Assembly: GCA_023460315.1 (NCBI GenBank)
Contig: JAEWQO010000074.1
Location: 1 to 61,563 of the forward strand
Direction: 5' to 3'
Source of the DNA: Actinomycetes bacterium
GTDB lineage: Bacteria; Actinomycetota; Coriobacteriia; Coriobacteriales; Eggerthellaceae
DNA length: 61,563 bases
Positions 1 to 7,960 of the stretch are shown piece by piece. Numbering within the stretch: position 1 is the first letter of the stretch; each line of letters begins with the position of its first letter. The notes below the pieces were generated by a model. The model was not told the DNA's origin. It saw only the letters and a program-made list of their open reading frames with translations, and made no database searches. The position numbers and the translations under genes were made by a program.

Positions 1-236
1 CACTTGCATCTTAAGCCTCTGGCAGGCGGTCATTGGATTTTCAAGGGCAAAGCCTTCGATGCGCACCCGCATAGCGGGTGGTTCTTTGTCCTGCGCGTTC
101 CGCGCCGGGCAGGCTCACGAGCCTGAATGCAACACGACCCCAAGCCGCCATACGGCTTGAGGTCGTGAAAACGATCTGTGCAAGGCCGTCATCGAACAAG
201 CAAATCGCGTGTCCGATGCCGTGAAGCTCCTCTGCG
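1..236. other. Non-coding segment with three hairpins downstream of rplW
   Basis: No gene is visible on either strand. In most bacteria rplB follows rplW directly, but no L2 start is present here. Three inverted repeats are visible: a 7-bp stem with ATA loop (CACCCGC/GCGGGTG, about 64-80), a 6-7-bp stem (CAGGCT/AGCCTG, about 110-125), and a 14-bp stem at about 134-166 that pairs fully, with one G-U, only in minus-strand RNA. None has a U-tract. The CACCCGC hairpin resembles the subterminal hairpins of IS200/IS605-type elements. That is an inference from memory and not a match I could test. Confidence 0.45.
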
Positions 237-521
237 TCAGTTGGCGAACATCGCGATGGAGTCGCCTTCCTTGAGCGTGACCATAGCCTTTTTCCAGGCG
301 CGGGTCTTGCCGAGTTGATAGCGGACGCGCTTGGGTTTCGGCTTCACGTTGAGCGTGTTCACCTTGACCACCTTCACGTCAAAAAGTGCCTCGATAGCCT
401 GACGAATCTCAACCTTGTTCGAATCCCTGGCCACCTCAAAGGTGTAGGTGTTCTTCTCCATCTGGTCATAGCTGTGCTCCGTGATCACGGGGCGGATTAT
501 GATCTCGCGGGGATCCTTCAT
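237..521 (-). CDS. rplW: 50S ribosomal protein L23
   Basis: Ribosomal protein L23 (94 aa) binds 23S rRNA near the peptide exit tunnel and helps dock trigger factor and SRP. The sequence shows the family opening (I-I-I-R-P-V-I-T-E) and the central basic K-P-K-P-K-R-V-R loop, at normal length. Its ATG overlaps the rplD stop by one base (TAATG), which indicates translational coupling. It is the last recognisable gene of the minus-strand str/S10 run in this window, because rplB is not found in the following 236 bases. Confidence 0.97.
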   Translation of the reverse strand: MKDPREIIIRPVITEHSYDQMEKNTYTFEVARDSNKVEIRQAIEALFDVKVVKVNTLNVKPKPKRVRYQLGKTRAWKKAMVTLKEGDSIAMFAN

Positions 522-1144
522 TATGCAAGCACCTCCTCGATGCGCTTCAGTGCGGCGGTCGTGAAAACGAGCGCCTTGTTATCGATGAGCTCATAGGTGT
601 TCGCTTCCGCAACTGGCAGGATGTTCACCTTGGGGATATTGCGGAACGACAGGTACGTGTTCACGTCGTCGTTGGCGATGACGATGGTCGTGCGCCCCTC
701 CAAGCCGAAAGCCTTCAGCATGGCGACCGCAGCCTTCGTGGACGGCTTCTCGAAAGACAGCCCGTCGACCACCTGCAGCTCGCCGTCGGCCAGTTTCGCC
801 GAAAGCGCCGAGCGCATGGCAAGCTTGACCTCTTTGTTGTTCACGCGGAACGCGTAGGAACGCGGGTGTGGACCGAACACCACGCCGCCGCCAGCCCACT
901 GAGGAGCGCGAATGGTGCCCTGACGGGCACGGCCAGTGCCCTTCTGGCGCCATGGTTTCTTGCCGCCGCCACGAACCTGGCCGCGGGTCTTCGTGTCATG
1001 CGTGCCCTGGCGCCATCCCGCGCGCTGGGAGCGCACGACCTGGTGCATGACAGGCACATTCGGCTCGATGCCGAACACGGAAGCGGCGAGGTCGGCGGCA
1101 CCGGCCTTCTTTCCGCTTGCGTCTTTGATGTCAATTGTCGTCAT
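521..1144 (-). CDS. rplD: 50S ribosomal protein L4
   Basis: Ribosomal protein L4 (207 aa) is an early assembly protein whose extended loop lines the exit tunnel. The diagnostic loop is present around residues 45-95 (TRGQVRGGGKKPWRQKGTGR), followed by G-P-x-P-R-S-Y. AAGGAG lies about 10 nt before the ATG. It lies between rplC (33-nt gap) and rplW (1-nt overlap). In enterobacteria L4 regulates its own operon; nothing in this sequence shows whether that happens here. Confidence 0.97.
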   Translation of the reverse strand: MTTIDIKDASGKKAGAADLAASVFGIEPNVPVMHQVVRSQRAGWRQGTHDTKTRGQVRGGGKKPWRQKGTGRARQGTIRAPQWAGGGVVFGPHPRSYAFRVNNKEVKLAMRSALSAKLADGELQVVDGLSFEKPSTKAAVAMLKAFGLEGRTTIVIANDDVNTYLSFRNIPKVNILPVAEANTYELIDNKALVFTTAALKRIEEVLA

Positions 1145-1177
1145 GATGCATAAGCTCCTTTATCGTTTCAATCTGCG

Positions 1178-1798
1178 TTACGCCATGCGAACGCGAACGA
1201 TGCCGTTCTTGCCGCCGGGAATGGCGCCTTTGACAAGGATGAGGCTCTGATCCTCGTCGATGCGAACGACCTCGAGGTTCTTCACCGTCACCGTGTCGCA
1301 GCCCATGTGGCCAGGGAGCCGAAGACCCTTGAACACGCGGGACGGAGTGGCGCACTGGCCCACCGAACCGGGCGCACGATGAAAGTGTGAGCCGTGGCCG
1401 CCCGGGCCGCCACGGAAGCCGTAGCGCTTCATGACGCCGGCAAAGCCTTTGCCCTTGGATGTGCCGGTCACGTCAACCTTTTTGGTGTCGGAGAAGTCGG
1501 CCACCGTCACCTGGTCGCCCACGTTGTATTCGCTGGCAGCTTCCACGCGAACCTCACGCAGATAACGCGCCGGCTCCGTGCCCTGCTTGGCAAAATGTCC
1601 CGCCATGGGCTTGTTGACCTTTTTCTCCTTGATGACGCCGAAGCCCAGTTGAACAGCTTCATAGCCATCGGTCTCAGCGGTCTTGACCTGGCAGACCTTG
1701 TTTGGCTCGGCCTGTATGACCGTCACGGGAACGACGCGGTCGTCTCCGTCGAAAATCTGAGTCATGCCGATTTTCTTGCCGTAAATGGCATTGATCAT
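1178..1798 (-). CDS. rplC: 50S ribosomal protein L3
   Basis: Ribosomal protein L3 (206 aa) reaches the peptidyl-transferase centre and is needed early in 50S assembly. The start (I-Y-G-K-K-I-G-M-T-Q-I-F) and the conserved segment with G-S-H-F-H-R-A-P-G-S-V-G-Q are typical, and the length is normal. A GGGGG ribosome-binding site precedes the ATG. The gene sits 14 nt after rpsJ and 33 nt before rplD in the same minus-strand operon. Confidence 0.97.
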   Translation of the reverse strand: MINAIYGKKIGMTQIFDGDDRVVPVTVIQAEPNKVCQVKTAETDGYEAVQLGFGVIKEKKVNKPMAGHFAKQGTEPARYLREVRVEAASEYNVGDQVTVADFSDTKKVDVTGTSKGKGFAGVMKRYGFRGGPGGHGSHFHRAPGSVGQCATPSRVFKGLRLPGHMGCDTVTVKNLEVVRIDEDQSLILVKGAIPGGKNGIVRVRMA

Positions 1799-1812
1799 TG
1801 TCGTATACCCCC

Positions 1813-2121
1813 TTACAGCTTGATTTCGATATCGACGCCGGCGGGGAGATCGAGACGCATCAGCGAGTCAACCGTGTTCGGGGTCGGCTCAAGGATGTCG
1901 ATGAGACGCTTATGCGTGCGCATCTCGAACTGCTCGCGCGAATCTTTGTCCACATGGGGACCCTTGACGACGCAGTATAGGTTGCGCTCCGTCGGCAGCG
2001 GGATCGGTCCGGACACTTTTGCACCCGTTTTCTGGGCGGTGTCGACGATGAGCTTCGTGGACTGGTCCACGATCTCATGGTCATACCCCTTCAGGCGGAT
2101 GCGAATCTTCTGGTTAGCCAC
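1813..2121 (-). CDS. rpsJ: 30S ribosomal protein S10 (GTG start)
   Basis: Ribosomal protein S10 (102 aa) is part of the 30S head and, as NusE, of antitermination complexes. The reading frame is open further upstream, but the family starts at A-N-Q-K-I-R-I-R-L-K. Here that follows a GTG codon with GGAGGT about 8 nt upstream, so I place the start at 2121. The resulting length matches other S10 proteins. The 34-nt gap to fusA holds no tuf gene, unlike the enterobacterial str operon. Confidence 0.96.
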   Translation of the reverse strand: MANQKIRIRLKGYDHEIVDQSTKLIVDTAQKTGAKVSGPIPLPTERNLYCVVKGPHVDKDSREQFEMRTHKRLIDILEPTPNTVDSLMRLDLPAGVDIEIKL

Positions 2122-2155
2122 TTGCCTTACCTCCATCATGCTCGAGCGATGACGC

Positions 2156-4273
2156 CTACGCGTTGCCGCCGGCCTTGCTGATAATTTCTTCCGCCACATT
2201 TTTTGGCACAGCCTCGTACGAATCGAACTGCATCGTGTATGAAGCACGGCCCTGCGTACCGCTCCGCAGATCGGTAGCGTAGCCGAACATCTCACTCAGG
2301 GGCACCTTCGCATGGATGGTCTTCGCGTTCGCGACGTCGCCCATGCCTTGTATCTGCCCACGGCGGCTGCTCAGGTTGCCCATGACATCGCCCATGTACT
2401 CTTCGGGAGTTTCCACTTCGACAGCCATCATCGGTTCGAGGATGACCGGAGAAGCCTTCCGGAGCGCATTCTTGAAAGCCATGGAACCGGCAACCTTGAA
2501 TGCGGCCTCGGAGGAGTCAACCTCATGGTAGGATCCGTCGATCAGCTCGACCTTGATGTCGACAACCGGATACCCGGCGAGCACGCCAGAGTTGAGCGCC
2601 TCTTGGATGCCCTTGTCAACCGGAGTGATGTATTCTTTGGGAATAACACCGCCCACGATCTTGTTTTCGAACTCATAGCCCTTGCCCGGCTCCTGCGGAA
2701 TGAGATTGATGACCGCATGACCGTACTGGCCGCGACCGCCGGACTGGCGCACGAACTTGCCTTCGACGTTGTCGACCTCTTTCGTGGCCGTCTCACGATA
2801 AGCGACCTGCGGCTTGCCGACGTTCGCCTCAACCTTGAACTCGCGCAGAAGGCGATCGACGATGATCTCGAGATGCAACTCGCCCATGCCGGCAATGATG
2901 GTCTGTCCGGTCTCCTGGTTGGTGGACACGCGGAAGGTCGGGTCCTCTTCGGCCAACTTTTGCAGGGCGATGCCCATCTTGTCCTGCTCGGCCTTCGTCT
3001 TCGGCTCGACGGCAATGTCGATGACCGGATCGGCGAATTCCATGGACTCCAGGATGATCGGATGGTCGGCGTCGCACAGCGTATCGCCGGTTGAAGTATC
3101 CTTCAGGCCGACGACTGCAACAATGTCGCCCGCCGCGCAACCATCGATGTCAACTCGCTGGTTCGAATGCATCTGAAGCAAACGTCCGATGCGTTCCTTC
3201 TTGTCCTTGCTCGCGTTCGTCACATAGGAGCCAGACTCCAGGCTGCCTGAATAGACACGCAGGTAGGTGAGCTTGCCGACGAACGGATCGGTCATGATCT
3301 TGAATGCAAGAGCGGAGAAGGGAGCCTTGACGTCGGCAGGACGCTCGTCCTCTTCTCCCGTATCGGGATTCGTGCCCTTGATGGGGGGCACGTCAACCGG
3401 AGAGGGCATGTAGTCCACAACGGCATCGAGCAGTTCCTGCACACCCTTGTTCTTGTAGGACGAGCCCACGAACACCGGGTGTATCTTGCATTCGACCGTT
3501 CCCTTGCGGATGGCGGCCTTCAGCTCATCGACGCTTACTTCTTCCTCCATGAGGACTTTCTCCATGAGGGCGTCGTCACAGTCGGCAGCAGCCTCGAGGA
3601 GTTCCTGATGACGAAGCTCGGCTTCCTCGGCGAACTCAGCAGGGATGGCATCCAGAGGTTCGGGATAGGTCATGCCCTTCTCGTCAGCCTTGAAGTCCCA
3701 TGCGGTCATGGTCACCAGGTCAACGATACCCCAGAAGTCCTCTTCGGCGCCCATGGGCATCTGGGCGGCGATCGCCGGTGCGCCAAGACGGTCTTTCATG
3801 GTGTCGATCGCGTGGAAGAAGTCCGCGCCGACACGGTCATATTTATTGATGTAGGCAATGCGGGGCACGCCGTAGCGGCTGGCCTGACGCCACACCGTTT
3901 CCGACTGCGGCTGCACGCCGGCGACGGCATCGAACACCGCGACCGCGCCGTCGAGCACGCGCAGGGAGCGCTCAACTTCGGCCGTGAAGTCAACGTGGCC
4001 GGGTGTGTCGATAATTTGAAAACGATAGGTCTCACCGTCATCGGCACCGCCGGGGTATTTCCAGAAGCAGGTGGTTGCCGCAGCCGTGATGGTCACGCCA
4101 CGCTCCTGCTCCTGCACCATCCAGTCCATCGTCGCGGCGCCGTCATGCACCTCGCCGATCTTATGAGTCTTGCCCGTGTAGTAAAGGATGCGCTCGGTCG
4201 TAGTGGTCTTGCCGGCATCGATATGGGCCATGATACCGATGTTTCGCGTATCCTGCAGAGGGATTTTCGCCAT
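2156..4273 (-). CDS. fusA: Elongation factor G
   Basis: EF-G (705 aa) is the GTPase that drives ribosomal translocation and, with RRF, ribosome recycling. The P-loop A-H-I-D-A-G-K-T-T-T-T-E-R lies at residues 17-29, the switch-II D-T-P-G-H-V-D-F about 70 residues later, and N-K-Y-D-R corresponds to the NKxD guanine motif (Y is unusual but seen in some EF-G). Domains III-V follow, ending in the G-R-A-S-Y-T-M-Q-F segment. It lies 17 nt after rpsG and 34 nt before rpsJ. Confidence 0.97.
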   Translation of the reverse strand: MAKIPLQDTRNIGIMAHIDAGKTTTTERILYYTGKTHKIGEVHDGAATMDWMVQEQERGVTITAAATTCFWKYPGGADDGETYRFQIIDTPGHVDFTAEVERSLRVLDGAVAVFDAVAGVQPQSETVWRQASRYGVPRIAYINKYDRVGADFFHAIDTMKDRLGAPAIAAQMPMGAEEDFWGIVDLVTMTAWDFKADEKGMTYPEPLDAIPAEFAEEAELRHQELLEAAADCDDALMEKVLMEEEVSVDELKAAIRKGTVECKIHPVFVGSSYKNKGVQELLDAVVDYMPSPVDVPPIKGTNPDTGEEDERPADVKAPFSALAFKIMTDPFVGKLTYLRVYSGSLESGSYVTNASKDKKERIGRLLQMHSNQRVDIDGCAAGDIVAVVGLKDTSTGDTLCDADHPIILESMEFADPVIDIAVEPKTKAEQDKMGIALQKLAEEDPTFRVSTNQETGQTIIAGMGELHLEIIVDRLLREFKVEANVGKPQVAYRETATKEVDNVEGKFVRQSGGRGQYGHAVINLIPQEPGKGYEFENKIVGGVIPKEYITPVDKGIQEALNSGVLAGYPVVDIKVELIDGSYHEVDSSEAAFKVAGSMAFKNALRKASPVILEPMMAVEVETPEEYMGDVMGNLSSRRGQIQGMGDVANAKTIHAKVPLSEMFGYATDLRSGTQGRASYTMQFDSYEAVPKNVAEEIISKAGGNA

Positions 4274-4290
4274 GGGTCAAGCTGCCTTTC

Positions 4291-4761
4291 TTACCAACGA
4301 TAGTGCGAGAACGCACGGTTAGACTCGGCCATCTTGTACAGGTCCTCGCGCTTCTTGACCGACGAACCGGTGTTCTCGGAAGCATCCATGATCTCGGCGG
4401 CCAGGCGCTCCTTCATCGTGTGCTCCTTGCGCTTGCGCGAGAAGTCGACGATCCAGCGGATGGCGAGCGTGGTGGCACGACGGGAGTTGACCTCCATCGG
4501 CACCTGATAGGTGGCGCCGCCAACACGCTTCGGCTTGACCTCGAGCGTGGGACGGACGTTATCCATGGCCTTCTTGAAGACCGACAGGGGGTCCTGGCTC
4601 GTCTTCTTCTCAATGATGTCAAAGGCGCCATAGACGATGTTCTCGGCGATGGACTTCTTGCCGTCAAGCAGGATCTTGTTGATCAGCTGCGTGACGAGAC
4701 GATTGTTGTACTGGGCATCCGGCTGCACTTCGCGGCGGATGGCTGCTGCACGACGCGGCAT
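4291..4761 (-). CDS. rpsG: 30S ribosomal protein S7
   Basis: Ribosomal protein S7 (156 aa) nucleates 30S head assembly and contacts the E-site tRNA. The M-P-R-R-A start, the central segment with L-E-V-K-P-K-R-V-G-G-A-T-Y-Q-V-P and the C-terminal S-H-Y-R-W are all characteristic. It is the second gene of the operon, 115 nt after rpsL and 17 nt before fusA. Confidence 0.97.
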   Translation of the reverse strand: MPRRAAAIRREVQPDAQYNNRLVTQLINKILLDGKKSIAENIVYGAFDIIEKKTSQDPLSVFKKAMDNVRPTLEVKPKRVGGATYQVPMEVNSRRATTLAIRWIVDFSRKRKEHTMKERLAAEIMDASENTGSSVKKREDLYKMAESNRAFSHYRW

Positions 4762-4876
4762 GTTCTCTCCTTCTGGCTTCTGCGCACTTCGAAACGGCTT
4801 TCTCTCCGTTCATTAGGCCCCGCCCCATTCTCTTTCGAACGGTGGCGGCCTGCGGCCCGCGCGACTTATCGGTTGA

Positions 4877-5248
4877 TTACTTGGGGCGCTTTGCGCCGTA
4901 GCGGCTCCGAGCCTGCTTGCGGTTGTCCACGGCCGAACAGTCAAGCGCGGCGCGGATGACCTTGTAGCGCACGCCAGGAAGGTCCTTCACACGGCCGCCA
5001 CGGATGAGCACCATCGAGTGCTCCTGCAGGTTGTGACCGATGCCCGGAATATAGGCGGTCACTTCCATGCCGTTGACCAAGCGAACACGACACACCTTGC
5101 GCAAAGCCGAGTTCGGCTTTTTCGGCGTGGTGGTGTACACACGGGTGCACACGCCGCGCTTCTGCGGGTTGCCCTTCAGGGCCGGGGTCTTCTTCTTCTC
5201 GACCGAATTCTTGCGGCCTTTGCGAACCAGCTGGTTAATAGTAGGCAA
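4877..5248 (-). CDS. rpsL: 30S ribosomal protein S12 (TTG start)
   Basis: Ribosomal protein S12 (123 aa) monitors decoding at the A site and is the target of streptomycin-resistance mutations. The frame is open upstream, but the family begins P-T-I-N-Q-L-V-R. Here that follows TTG with AGGAG 8 nt upstream, so I place the start at 5248. The decoding loop T-T-P-K-K-P-N-S-A (K around position 43) and the P-G-V-R-Y loop are wild type in appearance, with no classic streptomycin-resistance substitution seen by eye. Confidence 0.96.
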   Translation of the reverse strand: MPTINQLVRKGRKNSVEKKKTPALKGNPQKRGVCTRVYTTTPKKPNSALRKVCRVRLVNGMEVTAYIPGIGHNLQEHSMVLIRGGRVKDLPGVRYKVIRAALDCSAVDNRKQARSRYGAKRPK

Positions 5249-5390
5249 AGCTTCTCTCCTTTTACCTCTTGCTTGTATCGATTGCTTATACTTGTAACGA
5301 AGAATAAGGAACCGTCCTTGCGGTTGCCTTCGGATGCGTTTGGTTGACGCGCACACGAAAACAGTCGACCCTCACGGGACGCGAAGGAGA

Positions 5391-5419
5391 ACTCTATCAC
5401 CGCCCGGATACCTTGTCAA
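5391..5419 (-). promoter_or_regulatory. Strong sigma-A-type promoter for the rpsL operon
   Basis: On the minus strand a perfect TTGACA (5414-5419) is followed by a 17-nt spacer and TAGAGT (5391-5396). Transcription would start near 5384, giving a leader of about 135 nt before the rpsL TTG. The fit and position make it the likely main promoter of the ribosomal operon. Confidence 0.75.
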
Positions 5420-5828
5420 ACGCCACGCATCCGGGAGTATCTACTCCTCTTGACAAGTATTTGCGCAGATGGAAGACGAGTGCGCGCATGGTTAGATCAC
5501 AAAGGCAACATAATCTCAAAATAATTTGGCAGTGGGATGAAAGCGCGCCCGCCTTCTGCCACGCTGCCGAAACTCGAAGAATCCCCTGCATGGTGGCACA
5601 GGAAGGCCAACGCGACGAGAAAGAGCCTGCGGGGCTTTCCGCGCCTCCGCAACCGAGGAGCAGGCTCAGGCAACACGCCGGTTGAGGCACCGAAAGACAG
5701 GCGCTGAGCAGCGGGAGGCAGGTCTGTCGCATAGTCCGAGAAGACAGGCTGCGTCAGTCCTTCCTGACCTTTGGAATACCGTAGAAAGAAGGGCTTCGCC
5801 AAACCGTCGGAACGACGAAGGGACCGGA

Positions 5829-5844
5829 TGTTTCACGTGAAACA
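5829..5844. other. parS: Chromosomal parS centromere site (ParB binding)
   Basis: TGTTTCACGTGAAACA is an exact match to the 16-bp parS palindrome bound by chromosomal ParB/Spo0J. Such sites cluster near oriC and load the partition and SMC machinery. It lies in the non-coding stretch 5420-5994 between the rpsL promoter and the M20 peptidase gene. I see no convincing gene in that stretch; the open frames on both strands lack family features and ribosome-binding sites. Confidence 0.9.
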
Positions 5845-5994
5845 TTTGTTTGTGTTTCCGCATCATAGACGATGCCCCTCGTCCTCCCCGTCCCGGCGGC
5901 AGCATCCGGCTGGCCCCATCCTTCCCGCCCTCCCCCTGCACGACCGCCGGCATCAACGAAGCCGTCGGGCAAAGCGTTCCCGGCAAGGGCTTTC

Positions 5995-7119
5995 CTAGCG
6001 TGCCTCGGCCTTTGCTCCCTCGGCGACGAGCGCCTCGACAAGGCGGGCAGTCCCCTCGAGGTCAGCCACGGCAATGTGCTCATCGGGCGAATGGAACGCC
6101 GTCATGCCCACACCGAGCGTGATGGCCCGAACGCCGCGCGCAGCCAGCACGTTCGCGTCTGAGCCGCCGCCCGAATGGCGGAAGCGAGGCTCAAGGCCCG
6201 CGGCGCGCGCAGCCCGGACGATGCCCTGGACAAGCTCGTCTTGCTCATCGTAGAGCACGGCATCGTAGTTCTTCAGCCACGCGATGTTCACCGTTCCGCC
6301 CCCTTGGGAGGCGGCATTCTCAAGAGCCCGGGTCATGGCATCCTTTTGCGTCTCGGCACGATCCTCGTGCAAGGAGCGGCACTCCCCTTCCAGCACACAC
6401 GCCGCAGGAATGACGTTCGTCTCGCTCCCTCCGGCAATCGTGCCGATGTTCGCCGTGGTCTCCTCGTCAAGACGACCGAGCGGCATGGCCTCAAGAGCGG
6501 CGGCTGCCATGAGGATGGCGGACACGCCGGTTTCGGGAGCCACGCCGGCATGCGCGGCGCGTCCCTCGAATGCCGCGCGCAACGTCCAATGACAGGGCGC
6601 TCCGGTCACAATGGTTCCCGGTGCGCCGTCGGCGTCCATCACATAGCAGGGTGCTCCCGCCGGCAGCTCATCGGCAGACAGCGCCCCAGAACCGAGCAGA
6701 TGCTGCTCTTCGCAGGTCGTCAGCAACACGGTGACATCAGGACGTGGCGTTCCCGCCTCCACCACCGACCGCATGCCTTCGAGGATGCCCGCCACACCGG
6801 CCTTGTCATCTGCGGAAAGAATAGTGTCTCCCGCCGACCGCACAATCCCCTCGTCGACGACCGGCTCGATGCCGGCACACGGCTGAACCGTGTCCATATG
6901 GGCGGACAGCACGATGTGCCCCGAAGCGGTTCCCGGCAGATGGGCAATCAGGTTGCCCGTTTCGGATTCCGTCTTGACGGCCGAGTCATCAAACCGCACG
7001 GAAAATCCGAGTGATTCCAACTCGTCCCGGCAGCGCGACGCCATGAGGCGCTCGTGATGCGAGGGACTCTCGATGCGGACCAGGTCGAAAAACAGGCCAA
7101 GCAAACGGTTTGGGTTCAT
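5995..7119 (-). CDS. M20-family metallopeptidase (PepT-like)
   Basis: A zinc aminopeptidase of the M20/PepT type (374 aa), cytosolic, probably releasing N-terminal residues from short peptides. Metal-binding features are visible: S-A-H-M-D-T-V (His/Asp ligand region, near residue 80), A-D-D-K-A-G-V (bridging Asp), T-C-E-E-Q (catalytic and ligand Glu), M-D-A-D-G and, near the C terminus, A-F-H-S-P-D-E. The dimerisation domain lies in the middle (G-R-A-A-H-A-G). I chose the ATG at 7119, preceded by AAGGAG, over an upstream in-frame ATG. The exact substrate cannot be told from the sequence. Confidence 0.85.
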   Translation of the reverse strand: MNPNRLLGLFFDLVRIESPSHHERLMASRCRDELESLGFSVRFDDSAVKTESETGNLIAHLPGTASGHIVLSAHMDTVQPCAGIEPVVDEGIVRSAGDTILSADDKAGVAGILEGMRSVVEAGTPRPDVTVLLTTCEEQHLLGSGALSADELPAGAPCYVMDADGAPGTIVTGAPCHWTLRAAFEGRAAHAGVAPETGVSAILMAAAALEAMPLGRLDEETTANIGTIAGGSETNVIPAACVLEGECRSLHEDRAETQKDAMTRALENAASQGGGTVNIAWLKNYDAVLYDEQDELVQGIVRAARAAGLEPRFRHSGGGSDANVLAARGVRAITLGVGMTAFHSPDEHIAVADLEGTARLVEALVAEGAKAEAR

Positions 7120-7248
7120 CAGGTCTCCTTTTGTTTCGGATATCATAGCACTCTGCACGCAGAGTCATCCCGTGCCCTGCGATCGTTCGCGCAAGCCGTC
7201 CGCGACCGAACCGCCCCGCCAATGACCCGTCAACCATCAGGAGGTCCC

Positions 7249-7860
7249 ATGCTGCACGACACCATCATGGCCTGCCGCACCTACCGTCGCTTTCATGAGG
7301 AAGACCGCATCGACGCGGATCTTCTCCGCAGCTGGGTGGACACGGCGCGATTTGTCGCATCGAGCGGAAACGCCCAGACCCTGCGCTATGCCATCGTCAG
7401 CGAAGCCGCGCAGTGCGAGCGTGTGTTTTCCTGCCTTGCCTGGGCTCGCGCGCTGCCCAACTGGCCTGGTCCCGCGGCAGGAGAACGGCCAAGCGCCTAC
7501 ATCATCATATGCCAAGATGGCAATCGGATGCTTTCCGACCTGTTCACCGCCCGGGATGAGGGCATAGCCGCGCAAACCGTCATGCTGCAGGCGACCGAAT
7601 CGGGATACGGCGGCTGCATCGTCGCTTCCGTGAAAAAGCGGAGCCTCTCCTCAGTGCTGGGGCTCGAAGACACCGCCATTCAGCCAAGCCTCGTGCTCGC
7701 GCTGGGAAAGCCGGCAGAGGAAGTGCGCGTCGCAGCCCTACCGGACGACGGGTCGGTCTCGTACTGGCGCGACGCCGCCGACGTCCATCACGTGCCAAAG
7801 CGTTCCCTCGACGACGTCCTCCTGCCAGAACCGGGAGCTCCCGATCGAAAAGCCTTCTGA
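7249..7860 (+). CDS. Nitroreductase-family protein
   Basis: A flavin (FMN)-dependent nitroreductase-fold protein of 203 aa. The start (I-M-A-C-R-T-Y-R-R-F) matches the phosphate-binding R-x-x-R-x-F opening of the family. The middle (Q-T-V-M-L-Q-A-T-E-S-G-Y-G-G-C-I) and L-V-L-A-L-G-K-P-x-E near residue 160 match the conserved core and C-terminal strand. The ATG follows AGGAGGT. It is transcribed away from the peptidase gene, and its 3' end faces ppaC. The natural substrate is unknown; family members reduce nitroaromatics, quinones or act as dehydrogenases. Confidence 0.8.
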   Translation: MLHDTIMACRTYRRFHEEDRIDADLLRSWVDTARFVASSGNAQTLRYAIVSEAAQCERVFSCLAWARALPNWPGPAAGERPSAYIIICQDGNRMLSDLFTARDEGIAAQTVMLQATESGYGGCIVASVKKRSLSSVLGLEDTAIQPSLVLALGKPAEEVRVAALPDDGSVSYWRDAADVHHVPKRSLDDVLLPEPGAPDRKAF

Positions 7861-7960
7861 AGGCGCGCTCATCCACTGCAGGAAGGCGCTGACCGGCCCA
7901 AGGCCAAACAGGTGGCGGGCCGGGCCGAACAGCGCCTTCTCGGGTTTCACCGCTGGGGGA

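Noticed and set aside
5497..5986. Open frames on the minus strand between the rpsL promoter and the M20 peptidase gene
   Set aside because: They lack ribosome-binding sites and family features and span the parS site; composition is that of non-coding GC-rich DNA.
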